NCBI GenBank assembly: GCA_033720695.1
Contig: JAWWCA010000137.1
Location: forward strand, 1-9,915
DNA: 9,915 bases
Source of the DNA: DATGQT01 sp033720695
GTDB taxonomy: Bacteria; Bacteroidota; Rhodothermia; Rhodothermales; Rubricoccaceae
Direction: 5' to 3'
In this document: piece by piece, positions 1 to 6,655 of the stretch
How the letters are laid out: each line of letters starts with the position of its first letter
Position numbering within the stretch: position 1 is the stretch's first letter
Program-made: the position numbers and the translations under genes
Notes under the pieces: model-generated
What the model was told of the DNA's origin: nothing
Database searches by the model: none
Seen by the model: only the letters and a program-made list of their open reading frames with translations

Positions 1-209
1 AGCTCGCCGTCCTCGTCGTCGGCGAAATGGGCGATCCAGCCGGCGAAGCCGAGCGAGAAGCGCCCGAAGGACATCGCGTAGCCCTCGCCGATGGCGGCCT
101 CGGGGAGCTGGCGCGCGAGGTCGTTCCGGACGCGGGTCAGCTCGTACGACGTGCAGCCGGACGCGAGGAGGGCGGCGAGCAGGAGGAGGGAGAGGGGGCG
201 TCGGGTCAT
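1..209 (-). CDS. Putative outer-membrane lipoprotein (partial, C-terminus beyond left edge)
   Basis: The gene starts at ATG 209 and runs off the window; about 69 residues are visible. The N-terminus is a typical lipoprotein signal: MTRR, a Leu/Ala-rich core (residues 5-16), then the lipobox LASGC with the lipidated Cys at 19. Residue +2 after the Cys is Thr, not Asp, so nothing suggests inner-membrane retention. The mature part begins TSYELTRVRNDLARQLPEAA and continues with an aromatic/Gly stretch (FGRFSLGFAGWI) and an acidic run at the edge. I do not recognise the family. It lies 66 bp downstream of the DUF4252 gene on the same strand, so it is probably the last known member of the sigma-factor operon, although a hairpin lies between them. 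The high-GC codon use and in-frame signal peptide make it a real gene even though it is short here. It could be a second DUF4252-like lipoprotein, but the visible part does not show that. Confidence 0.72.
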   Translation of the reverse strand, partial: MTRRPLSLLLLAALLASGCTSYELTRVRNDLARQLPEAAIGEGYAMSFGRFSLGFAGWIAHFADDEDGE

Positions 210-235
210 CAGAGCATCAGCAGGAACGGAAGGGG

Positions 236-265
236 GCCCTCCCGGAGAGGCGGCTCCGGGAGGGC
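236..265 (-). terminator. Perfect 12-bp inverted repeat (terminator or attenuator candidate) between DUF4252 and the lipoprotein gene
   Basis: GCCCTCCCGGAG (236-247) and CTCCGGGAGGGC (254-265) are exact reverse complements around a 6-nt loop. The stem is very GC-rich. It starts 11 bp after the DUF4252 stop codon in the direction of transcription. On the minus strand it is followed by CCCCTTCCGTTCC, which is pyrimidine-rich but not a good U-tract. It could be a weak intrinsic terminator, an attenuator or an mRNA-stabilising hairpin that lowers expression of the downstream lipoprotein. The structure is seen directly; the role is inferred. Confidence 0.55.
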
Positions 266-275
266 GCGAGCGGCG

Positions 276-815
276 TCAGTCCCCGATGCCGAACTGGGAG
301 AGGCGGGCGATGTCCTCGGGGTTGATGAGGCCGTCGATGACGACGAAGGCGGCCTCGTCCTCGTCCTCGTCGAGGGCCATCACGACGAGGCCGCCGAAGG
401 CGTCGCCGGCCTCGCGGACGTAGATCCAGACGTCCTCGTTGTCGTCGTCGGTGCCGCGGACGCGGACGAACGTCTGCCACCCGTCGGCTTCGAGCTGGTG
501 GCCGAGGTCGGTGAGGTTGGCCGCGAGGTCGGTGAGGGCCGACGAGAGGTCGTAGACGCGGACGGTGACGGCGTTGAGGCCCTCGATGAGGGCGGAGGCG
601 CCGGGCTCGTCCTCGGCCGTGGCCGCGGCGGCGAGGCCGAGCATCGCGCCGGAGAGGTTGACCTCCACGCGCGGCTCGTCGCCGAAGTAGCTGTCGAGGC
701 GGCTGAGGTCGAGCGCCGGCTGGGCGTGCGAGGCCGGGGCGAAGAGGAGCCCCACGGCGACGGTCAGGAGGAAGAGGAGGAGGCGCGTCATGGCGTGTCG
801 GGGGAGGGTGGTCAT
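276..815 (-). CDS. Secreted DUF4252 domain-containing protein
   Basis: A 179-residue exported protein of unknown biochemical role. The start at 815 forms an ATGA overlap with the stop of the anti-sigma gene. An alternative ATG at 791 (171 aa) would give a more compact signal peptide. In either case a hydrophobic core (residues 12-25 of the long form) ends in APASHA followed by Gln32, a good signal-peptidase I site. The mature protein starts LDLSRLDSYFGDEP. It shows the DUF4252 layout: an N-terminal Leu-rich segment, a helical middle, then short beta strands around VRVRGTDDD (117-125), VWIYVREAG (129-137) and a terminal VVIDGLINPEDIARL (158-172). An acidic run, DEDEDE, lies at 149-154. DUF4252 genes are typical of Bacteroidota and often sit behind an ECF sigma/anti-sigma pair, as here. 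It is probably a periplasmic or envelope protein controlled by that sigma factor. The family assignment rests on pattern recognition, not a search. Confidence 0.85.
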   Translation of the reverse strand: MTTLPRHAMTRLLLFLLTVAVGLLFAPASHAQPALDLSRLDSYFGDEPRVEVNLSGAMLGLAAAATAEDEPGASALIEGLNAVTVRVYDLSSALTDLAANLTDLGHQLEADGWQTFVRVRGTDDDNEDVWIYVREAGDAFGGLVVMALDEDEDEAAFVVIDGLINPEDIARLSQFGIGD

Positions 816-1543
816 CGGAGGAAGGTCAAGGCGTCGGTGACGTAGTCGAGCCCGTGACCGACGTTCTCGCGGACCGACCGGGTGGCCTGCCGGTTGGCGT
901 CGGCGAAGAGGGAGAAGGCGAGGAGGACGCCCTCGCGGGCGGCTTGGGCCTCGGCCTCGTCCTGGGGCATGTCGGGATCGGGCCGGGAGGGGGCGGCGTC
1001 GGCCACCTCGCGGGGAGGGGCCGCCTGGGGCGCGGAGGGCGTCGGACGTCCGGCGTCCGACGGGCCCGGGTCGGGCGTCGCGGCGTCGGGGGCGTCCTCC
1101 AAGACGAGCGGGCGCTGCGCGGGCGCAGGCGTCTCGGGGAGGGGCGCCTCGTCCACCGGCGTCTCGGCCACGCGCGGGCCGGGCAGCGTCTCGGCCGCGG
1201 GGCGGTAGAAGAGGAGGGCGAGGGCGGCGAGGACTACGAGGGCGACGCCCAAGCCGACGGCCTGCCAGCGGGGGAGCCGGACCCGCCCGAGGGTCGCAGC
1301 CGACGCCGCGGCGGGCCGGTCCTGCCGCTCCCGCGCGATGCGGTCGAGGGCGCCCCGGTACACGTTGTACGGGCACGGCTCCGCCGGCAGCGCCCGGAGG
1401 GCGCCCTGGAGGCGCTGGGCGAGGGCGAGCTCCTCGGTGCACGCCGCGCAGGCCTCGGCGTGCGCCTCGTAGGCGCGCGCCGCCTGGGGCGCGAGGTCGC
1501 CGTCGAGGTAGGCGTCGAGCTGGTCGAGGTGCGCGCAGGTCAT
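812..1543 (-). CDS. Membrane anti-sigma factor with N-terminal zf-HC2 zinc-finger domain
   Basis: A 243-residue protein that likely holds the adjacent ECF sigma factor inactive at the inner membrane. The N-terminus has the zinc-binding anti-sigma signature: Cys3, His5, then His28-x3-Cys32-x2-Cys35 (HAEACAAC). A cytoplasmic linker follows, then one transmembrane helix at about 93-113 (WQAVGLGVALVVLAALALL). Residues 114-190 are rich in Pro, Ala and Asp and look like an extended periplasmic spacer. The last 50 residues are probably helical (EAEAQAAREGVLLAFSLFAD onward) and could sense envelope state or bind a partner such as the DUF4252 protein. It overlaps the sigma gene by 4 bp (ATGA, 1540-1543) and the DUF4252 gene by 4 bp (812-815), so all three are likely translated together. 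The proline-rich spacer is longer than in minimal anti-sigma factors. The role is well supported; the signal sensed is unknown. Confidence 0.88.
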   Translation of the reverse strand: MTCAHLDQLDAYLDGDLAPQAARAYEAHAEACAACTEELALAQRLQGALRALPAEPCPYNVYRGALDRIARERQDRPAAASAATLGRVRLPRWQAVGLGVALVVLAALALLFYRPAAETLPGPRVAETPVDEAPLPETPAPAQRPLVLEDAPDAATPDPGPSDAGRPTPSAPQAAPPREVADAAPSRPDPDMPQDEAEAQAAREGVLLAFSLFADANRQATRSVRENVGHGLDYVTDALTFLR

Positions 1544-2061
1544 GACGGGAGCTCTTCGGCGGGGAGGGTGGTGCGGAGGGCGTCGCGGAGGCGGCGGCGG
1601 GCGCGGTGGAGGTAGACCTTCAGGGTGTTCAGCGGGAGCTCGAGGGCGTCGGCGATGTCCTGGTACGGGAGGCCCTCGATCTCGCGGAGGACGACGATGC
1701 TTTTGTAGGGCTCGTCGAGGCCATCGAGGGCGTGGTCGAGGTGGCGGCGGACGTCGGCGGCTTCGGCGAGGTCATCGGGGGCGTGGTCGTCGGCGGGGGC
1801 GGCCGCGGTGAGGCCGTCGTGGGCGAGGGTGTAGCGGGTGCGGGTCTGGCGGCTGCGGAGGAGGTCGAGCGCGGCGTTGCGCGTGACGCGGAGGGCCCAC
1901 GCCGTCCGCTTCGCCTCGTCGACGCGGTCGCCGTGGCGCCACAGGCGGACGAGGACCTCCTGGGTCACGTCGGCGGCGTCGTCGCGGCACCCGGTGAGGC
2001 GGAGGGCGACGCGGTAGACGCGGTGGCGGTGCGCGGCGAGCGCGGCGGTATCGAGGGGCAT
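1540..2061 (-). CDS. ECF-family RNA polymerase sigma factor
   Basis: A 173-residue sigma-70 family factor with only regions 2 and 4, the ECF layout. Region 2 covers about residues 10-75: DAADVTQEVLVRLWR (29-42 area) is the core-binding/-10 helix, and AWALRVTRNAALDLLRSR (54-71) follows. An acidic linker (ADDHAPDDLAEAAD) leads into region 4 at about 112-165. There GLPYQDIADALELPLNTLKV and YLHRARRRLRDAL form the -35-recognising helix-turn-helix. The ATG at 2061 is the only sensible start, because an in-frame TGA lies seven codons upstream. No Shine-Dalgarno is visible. It sits 47 bp downstream of pgl on the same strand and overlaps its anti-sigma gene by ATGA. It could be read through from zwf-pgl or have its own promoter in the short gap. 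The regulon cannot be deduced from the window. Confidence 0.93.
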   Translation of the reverse strand: MPLDTAALAAHRHRVYRVALRLTGCRDDAADVTQEVLVRLWRHGDRVDEAKRTAWALRVTRNAALDLLRSRQTRTRYTLAHDGLTAAAPADDHAPDDLAEAADVRRHLDHALDGLDEPYKSIVVLREIEGLPYQDIADALELPLNTLKVYLHRARRRLRDALRTTLPAEELPS

Positions 2062-2108
2062 GGGGCGTCGGGCGTTCGCCGGTCATGACGGCCGGCGTCG
2101 CCGGAAGG

Positions 2109-2852
2109 TTACACCCCCCCGTCGGGGCCCTCGTCGTCGCCGAGGGCGGCCCGGTCCACGTACCACGCGAGGTCGCCGACGGGCCGCACGCGGGCGGCCG
2201 GGAGGGGCGCCTCGGGATCGGTGGGCCGGAGCACGCGGCGGAGGGCCTCGCGCTTCGAGGCGCCCGCGACGAGGAAGAGGACGAGGCGCGAGGCGTTGAG
2301 GGCCGGGAGCGTGAGCGTCAGCCGCTGCGCGACGGGGCTCGACGGCGGCGCCTCCGTCGCCATCACCCAGCCGTTGGGGGCGTCCACGGCGTCGTCGTCG
2401 GGGAAGAGGGAGGCGACGTGGCCGTCCGCGCCCAGCCCCAGGAGGGTCACGTCGAAGAGGGCCTCGGCCCCGTCGAAGTAGGCCCGGAGGGTGTCGGCGT
2501 AGCGCTGCGCGGCGTCGGCAGGGCCCCCCGATTCGCACGCCATCCGGTGGACCTGGGCCTCGGGGATGGGGAGCGCGTCGAGGAGCGTTTGGCGGGCGAG
2601 GCCGTAGTTGCTGTCGGCGTCGTCGGGTGGCACGCAGCGCTCGTCGCTCCAGAAGACGTGGACGCGCGGCCAGTCGAGGGCGTCGGGGCGGGCGGCGAGG
2701 CGGCGGAAGACGGGCTCGGGTGTGGAGCCGCCGGAGAGCACGAGGCTGGCGCGGCCCCGCGCCGCGAGGGCCTCGCGGAGCGCCGAGAGGATGCGCTCGG
2801 CCGCCGCGGTGGCGAGGGCGTCGGGGGAGGGGAAGGCGTGGACGTCAGGCAT
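2109..2852 (-). CDS. pgl: 6-phosphogluconolactonase
   Basis: Hydrolyses 6-phosphogluconolactone to 6-phosphogluconate, the second step of the oxidative pentose phosphate pathway, in the cytosol. The 247-residue length fits the DevB/Pgl (glucosamine-6-phosphate isomerase-like) family. Visible family motifs are SLVLSGGSTPEPVFRRLA (from residue 36; sugar-phosphate loop at GGSTP 41-45), VHVFWSDERCVPPDDADSNY (64-83), LLGLGADGHVASLFP (137-151, with the likely catalytic His145) and LTLPALNASRLVLFLVAGAS in the C-terminal half. The start is the ATG at 2852. The gene lies 28 bp behind the zwf stop on the same strand, and its enzyme uses the product of Zwf, so the two form an obvious two-gene pathway unit. 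The last residues (DDEGPDGGV) are a variable acidic tail. No key residue appears to be missing. Confidence 0.95.
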   Translation of the reverse strand: MPDVHAFPSPDALATAAAERILSALREALAARGRASLVLSGGSTPEPVFRRLAARPDALDWPRVHVFWSDERCVPPDDADSNYGLARQTLLDALPIPEAQVHRMACESGGPADAAQRYADTLRAYFDGAEALFDVTLLGLGADGHVASLFPDDDAVDAPNGWVMATEAPPSSPVAQRLTLTLPALNASRLVLFLVAGASKREALRRVLRPTDPEAPLPAARVRPVGDLAWYVDRAALGDDEGPDGGV

Positions 2853-2880
2853 GGTCTGGAGGTACGAACCAGGGACGGGG

Positions 2881-4296
<1,416 letters not shown>

Positions 4297-4307
4297 GGGG
4301 CCGAGGG

Positions 4308-4335
4308 CAGTGGACGGTGGACAGTGGACAGCAGG
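4308..4335. repeat. Heptamer tandem repeat just upstream of zwf
   Basis: Four head-to-tail 7-bp units: CAGTGGA, CGGTGGA, CAGTGGA and a degenerate CAGCAGG. On the minus strand this reads TGTCCACTGTCCACCG, ending 11 bp before the zwf start codon, inside its presumed leader. It resembles the short heptanucleotide tandem repeats scattered in intergenic regions of some bacterial genomes. The repeat is seen directly; any effect on zwf expression is speculative. Confidence 0.7.
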
Positions 4336-4408
4336 CACGCCGGGATCGGTTCCGCCGACGCCCAGGCGCTCCGGGCGAGTCCGTCATCCCCGCGCCGATC
4401 CCCGACCT

Positions 4409-4454
4409 GTCATCCTGAGCGGAGCGAGTGCGAACGAGCGGAGTCGAAGGATCT
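4409..4454. repeat. Dispersed intergenic repeat (GTCATCCTGAGC...CGAAGGATCT type)
   Basis: The stretch begins GTCATCCTGAGCGGAGCGAG and ends GGAGTCGAAGGATCT, with GAGCGGAG repeated directly at 4417-4424 and 4436-4443. Translated on the plus strand it gives the meaningless peptide CHPERSECERAESKDL. From memory, peptides of this HPERSE form are a hallmark of a dispersed non-coding repeat in many bacterial genomes, often mispredicted as protein. The single copy here cannot by itself prove repetition. It fills the gap between the mscS stop and the zwf leader. A related start, GTCATCCCCGCG, is seen 26 bp to its left (4383). Confidence 0.68.
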
Positions 4455-4520
4455 CTGTCGCTTCTGTTGCTGCGTCACAGCAAAGGTCTCTCGACGACGG
4501 CCTGTGGCCTTCGCTCTGGA
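4443..4520. repeat. Imperfect inverted repeat with nested hairpin, continuing the dispersed repeat
   Basis: GTCGAAGGATCT (4443-4454) pairs imperfectly (9 of 12) with AGGTCTCTCGAC (4484-4495). Further right, CTTCGCTC within CCTTCGCTCTGG (4509-4520) partly mirrors GAGCGGAG and related sequence of the left part. Inside lies a perfect 6-bp hairpin, TTGCTG-CGTCA-CAGCAA (4467-4483). The whole could fold as one long, asymmetric stem in RNA or single-stranded DNA. It lies 21 bp beyond the mscS stop codon in the transcription direction, so it may also act as the mscS terminator region. No U-tract is evident. Confidence 0.45.
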
Positions 4521-4541
4521 AGACCGTCCCGGTAGGGCGGA

Positions 4542-5588
4542 TCACGCCTGGGCCTCCTCGCCGCCGAAGCCGGCGCGGTCCACGTCCACGCGGAGCGGGG
4601 TCTCCTCGAACGCCTTCGCCTCGTCGATGAACAGCTGGAGGTGCGGGAACGGGATCTCGATGCCGGCGCCCTTCAGCGCGTCGAACACCTTCTCCTGGTA
4701 CTCGAAGCGGACGGGGACCTCGAGGCTGGGGTCCCGGAGGAAGATCCGCAGCTCCATGTCCACGGATGAGTCGCCAAGCGCGACCGTGGCGACGTTGGGG
4801 GGGTAGTCGGGGTGGAGGCGGCGGTCGCCCTCGGTGAGGCCGAGCACGACGTCGCGCGCGGCCTGCGGGCTCTCCTTGTACGCGATGCCGAAGGGGACCA
4901 CGACGCGAAGCGTCTGGAGCATCGTGTGGTTGATGATCTTCTCCTCGATCACCTTCGCGTTGGGGAGGATGGCGATCTCGTTGTTGAGCGTGCGCACGCG
5001 CGTGGAGCGGAGCGTGATCTCCTCGACCGTCCCGAAGGTCTCCTGCAGCTCGATGTTGTCGCCGACGCGGAACGGCCGGTCGAGGAGGATCGTGACGCCG
5101 GCGATGAAGTTCTGGATCGTGTCCTGCGCCGCGAAGCCGAGGGCGATGCCGGCGATGCCGAGGCCGGCCACGAGCGCCGTCACGTTGATGCCGAGCTGGC
5201 CCAGGACCGTGATGGCGGCGAACGAGAAGACGATGACGCGGAGGGCGCGGAGGATGAGCTGCTGCACGCCTGCGTCCATCCGCCGAGCCCGCTTCAGGCC
5301 GCGCCCGAGGAGGCCCGCCAGGACGCGGTAGAGCATCCAGAACAGGAACGCGACGATGACCGCCGGGACGAGGTTCTGGAGCGTGAAGTCGAGGACGGCC
5401 TCGCTCAGCACGCCGACGGCCCCCTCGACCTCGCCGCGCGAGAGCTGCTCGACGGCCTCGCCGACGGACTCGTTGAGCCGCCCGATCCCCGTCGAGTCGC
5501 TGATGAGCGTGGTGTCGGCGGCGAGGGAGTCGGCCTGGGCCGCGAGGGAGTCGGCCTGGGCGTCGAGGGTGTCGGTGGCGGCCTGCAT
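4542..5588 (-). CDS. Small-conductance mechanosensitive channel (MscS family)
   Basis: A 348-residue inner-membrane channel that would open on membrane tension to release solutes during hypo-osmotic shock. Residues 1-69 are hydrophilic, begin MQAATDTLDAQADSLAAQAD and should face the periplasm. Transmembrane helices lie at about 70-92 and 112-133, with the pore-lining helix at 137-165 (Gly/Ala-rich: TALVAGLGIAGIALGFAAQD). The MscS beta domain starts with LLDRPFRVGDNIELQETFG (168-186) and runs through VEEITLRSTRVRTLNNEIAI. The C-terminal domain includes IEIPFPHLQLFIDE, close to the family's usual IPFPQ motif. ATG 5588 was chosen; longer in-frame reading upstream enters folD antisense-like composition and low-complexity sequence. 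It lies 71 bp behind folD on the same strand and may be co-transcribed. The assignment to the family is firm; the exact paralogue (MscS versus another YggB-type) is not. Confidence 0.93.
   Translation of the reverse strand: MQAATDTLDAQADSLAAQADSLAADTTLISDSTGIGRLNESVGEAVEQLSRGEVEGAVGVLSEAVLDFTLQNLVPAVIVAFLFWMLYRVLAGLLGRGLKRARRMDAGVQQLILRALRVIVFSFAAITVLGQLGINVTALVAGLGIAGIALGFAAQDTIQNFIAGVTILLDRPFRVGDNIELQETFGTVEEITLRSTRVRTLNNEIAILPNAKVIEEKIINHTMLQTLRVVVPFGIAYKESPQAARDVVLGLTEGDRRLHPDYPPNVATVALGDSSVDMELRIFLRDPSLEVPVRFEYQEKVFDALKGAGIEIPFPHLQLFIDEAKAFEETPLRVDVDRAGFGGEEAQA
5521..5562. repeat. Two 21-bp tandem units inside the mscS N-terminus
   Basis: GCGAGGGAGTCGGCCTGGGC occurs at 5521-5540 and again exactly at 5542-5561; a third, degenerate unit follows at 5563-5583. 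In the protein this gives the 7-residue repeat AQADSLA twice (residues 10-23) before the first membrane helix. A 7-residue period fits a short amphipathic helix or coiled coil in the periplasm. A repeat of this kind can gain or lose units in frame by slippage. Confidence 0.75.
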
Positions 5589-5645
5589 GGGAGGGCTGGG
5601 GGGGGGCGTGGAGGAGAGGGGGGAGCTGGCGCGTCCGGTCCCCCT

Positions 5646-5657
5646 CGCGGCGCCGCG
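5646..5657. repeat. 12-bp perfect palindrome after the folD stop codon
   Basis: CGCGGCGCCGCG is self-complementary and lies 2 bp past the folD stop, in the 71-bp folD-mscS gap. The rest of that gap is C-rich on the transcribed strand. In sequence this GC-rich, short palindromes arise by chance, so a role as operator or pause hairpin is only possible. Confidence 0.3.
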
Positions 5658-5659
5658 TC

Positions 5660-6535
5660 CTAGGCGTCGCGGCGCTCCGCCGCGCGGAGGGTGTTCTGGA
5701 GCAGCATCGCGATCGTCATGGGGCCGACGCCGCCGGGCACGGGCGTGATGGCGCGCGCCCGGTCCGCGACGGCGTCGAAGTCCACGTCGCCCACGAGACG
5801 GTAGCCCCGCTCGCGGCTGGCGTCGTCCACGCGGTTGACGCCGACGTCCACGACGACGGCCCCCTCCTTCACCATGTCGGCCGTGACGGTGTGGGGGCGG
5901 CCCACGGCGGCGATGAGGAGGTCGGCCTGGCGGGTGTGCGCGCCGAGGTCGGGCGTCCGGCTGTGGCAGACGGTGACGGTGGCGTCGAGCCCCTTGCGGA
6001 GGAGGAGGTTCGCCATCGGGAGGCCGACGATCTGGCTCCGCCCGACGACGACGGCGTGCTGGCCCGTCGTCTCGATCCCGCTCCGCCGCAGCATCTCGAC
6101 GATGCCCGCGGGCGTGCACGGCGCGAAGCCCTCCTGCCCCAGCACCAGGCGCCCGACGTTGACGGGGTGGAAGCCGTCCACGTCCTTGTCGGGGTCGAGG
6201 GCGAGGATCACCTTCCGGCTGTCGATGTGGGCGGGGAGGGGGAGCTGGACGAGGATGCCGTCCACGCCGTCGTCGCGGTTGAGGCGCTCGACGAGGGCGA
6301 GGAGGTCGGCCTCCGCGAGGTCGGCGGGCTGGGGTAGCGTCTCGGCGTCGATGCCGACCTCGGCGGCGGCCTTCTTCTTGCCGCGGACGTAGGAGTGGGA
6401 GGCGGGGTCGTCGCCGACGAGGACGACGCGGAGGACGGGGCGGCGGCGGCCGGCAGCGAGGCGCGTCTCGACCGCCGCGCGCACGTCGGCGCGCACGTCG
6501 GCGGCGATCTGGCGGCCGTCGAGGATCTGAGCCAA
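5660..6535 (-). CDS. folD: Bifunctional methylenetetrahydrofolate dehydrogenase / methenyltetrahydrofolate cyclohydrolase
   Basis: Interconverts 5,10-methylene-, 5,10-methenyl- and 10-formyl-tetrahydrofolate using NADP(H), supplying one-carbon units for purines and formyl-Met. The coding region has no ATG near its N-terminus. A TTG at 6533-6535 gives MAQILDGRQIAADV, which aligns with the usual FolD N-terminus and gives 291 residues, the normal length. Motifs are SYVRGKKKAAAEVGI (48-62; Tyr49 and Lys53 are the expected catalytic pair), DGILVQLPLP, DKDVDGFHPVNVGRL, PCTPAGIVEML, the NADP-binding VVGRSQIVGLPMANLLL, and the C-terminal PVPGGVGPMTIAMLLQNTL. Divergent from asd, with 120 bp between the start codons, and followed by mscS after 71 bp. 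An upstream ATG on this strand lies in another frame. The function is certain; the start is the only doubt. Confidence 0.95.
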   Translation of the reverse strand: MAQILDGRQIAADVRADVRAAVETRLAAGRRRPVLRVVLVGDDPASHSYVRGKKKAAAEVGIDAETLPQPADLAEADLLALVERLNRDDGVDGILVQLPLPAHIDSRKVILALDPDKDVDGFHPVNVGRLVLGQEGFAPCTPAGIVEMLRRSGIETTGQHAVVVGRSQIVGLPMANLLLRKGLDATVTVCHSRTPDLGAHTRQADLLIAAVGRPHTVTADMVKEGAVVVDVGVNRVDDASRERGYRLVGDVDFDAVADRARAITPVPGGVGPMTIAMLLQNTLRAAERRDA

Positions 6536-6577
6536 GAGATCGGGGAATCGGGTGGACGGGGGATCGGAAGATCGTGC

Positions 6578-6616
6578 GGAAGGTACCTGCGCGGGGCCCG
6601 GGAGAGGGTACTTTCC
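6578..6616. promoter_or_regulatory. Inverted repeat in the folD-asd divergent promoter region
   Basis: GGAAGGTACC (6578-6587) and GGTACTTTCC (6607-6616) are reverse complements at 9 of 10 positions, separated by 19 bp containing GGGGCCCGGG. Each arm read outward gives TACnTTCC, a partial match to the Bacteroidota -7 box TAnnTTTG (4 of 6 fixed positions). The TA is about 46 bp from the asd ATG on one side and 49 bp from the folD TTG on the other. This may be a pair of divergent promoters or a shared operator. The symmetry is seen; the function is inferred. Confidence 0.35.
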
Positions 6617-6655
6617 CCGTCGCCCCGCAGACCGTCCCGCGTACCCCCTCTCGCC

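Noticed and set aside
27..845. Long plus-strand open frame (272 codons) opposite the lipoprotein and DUF4252 genes
   Set aside because: Made of Glu/Gly/Val/Ala-rich low-complexity sequence with no motifs. It is the antisense shadow of genes that have clear signal peptides and domains on the other strand.
5589..6119. N-terminal extension of the mscS frame up to 6119
   Set aside because: The added residues are Arg/Pro-rich and lie within folD in another frame. The family similarity begins only after ATG 5588.
6395..6655. Upstream extension of asd to an ATG at 6395
   Set aside because: It overlaps the folD coding region in antisense and the promoter region; the Rossmann motif starts right after ATG 6656.
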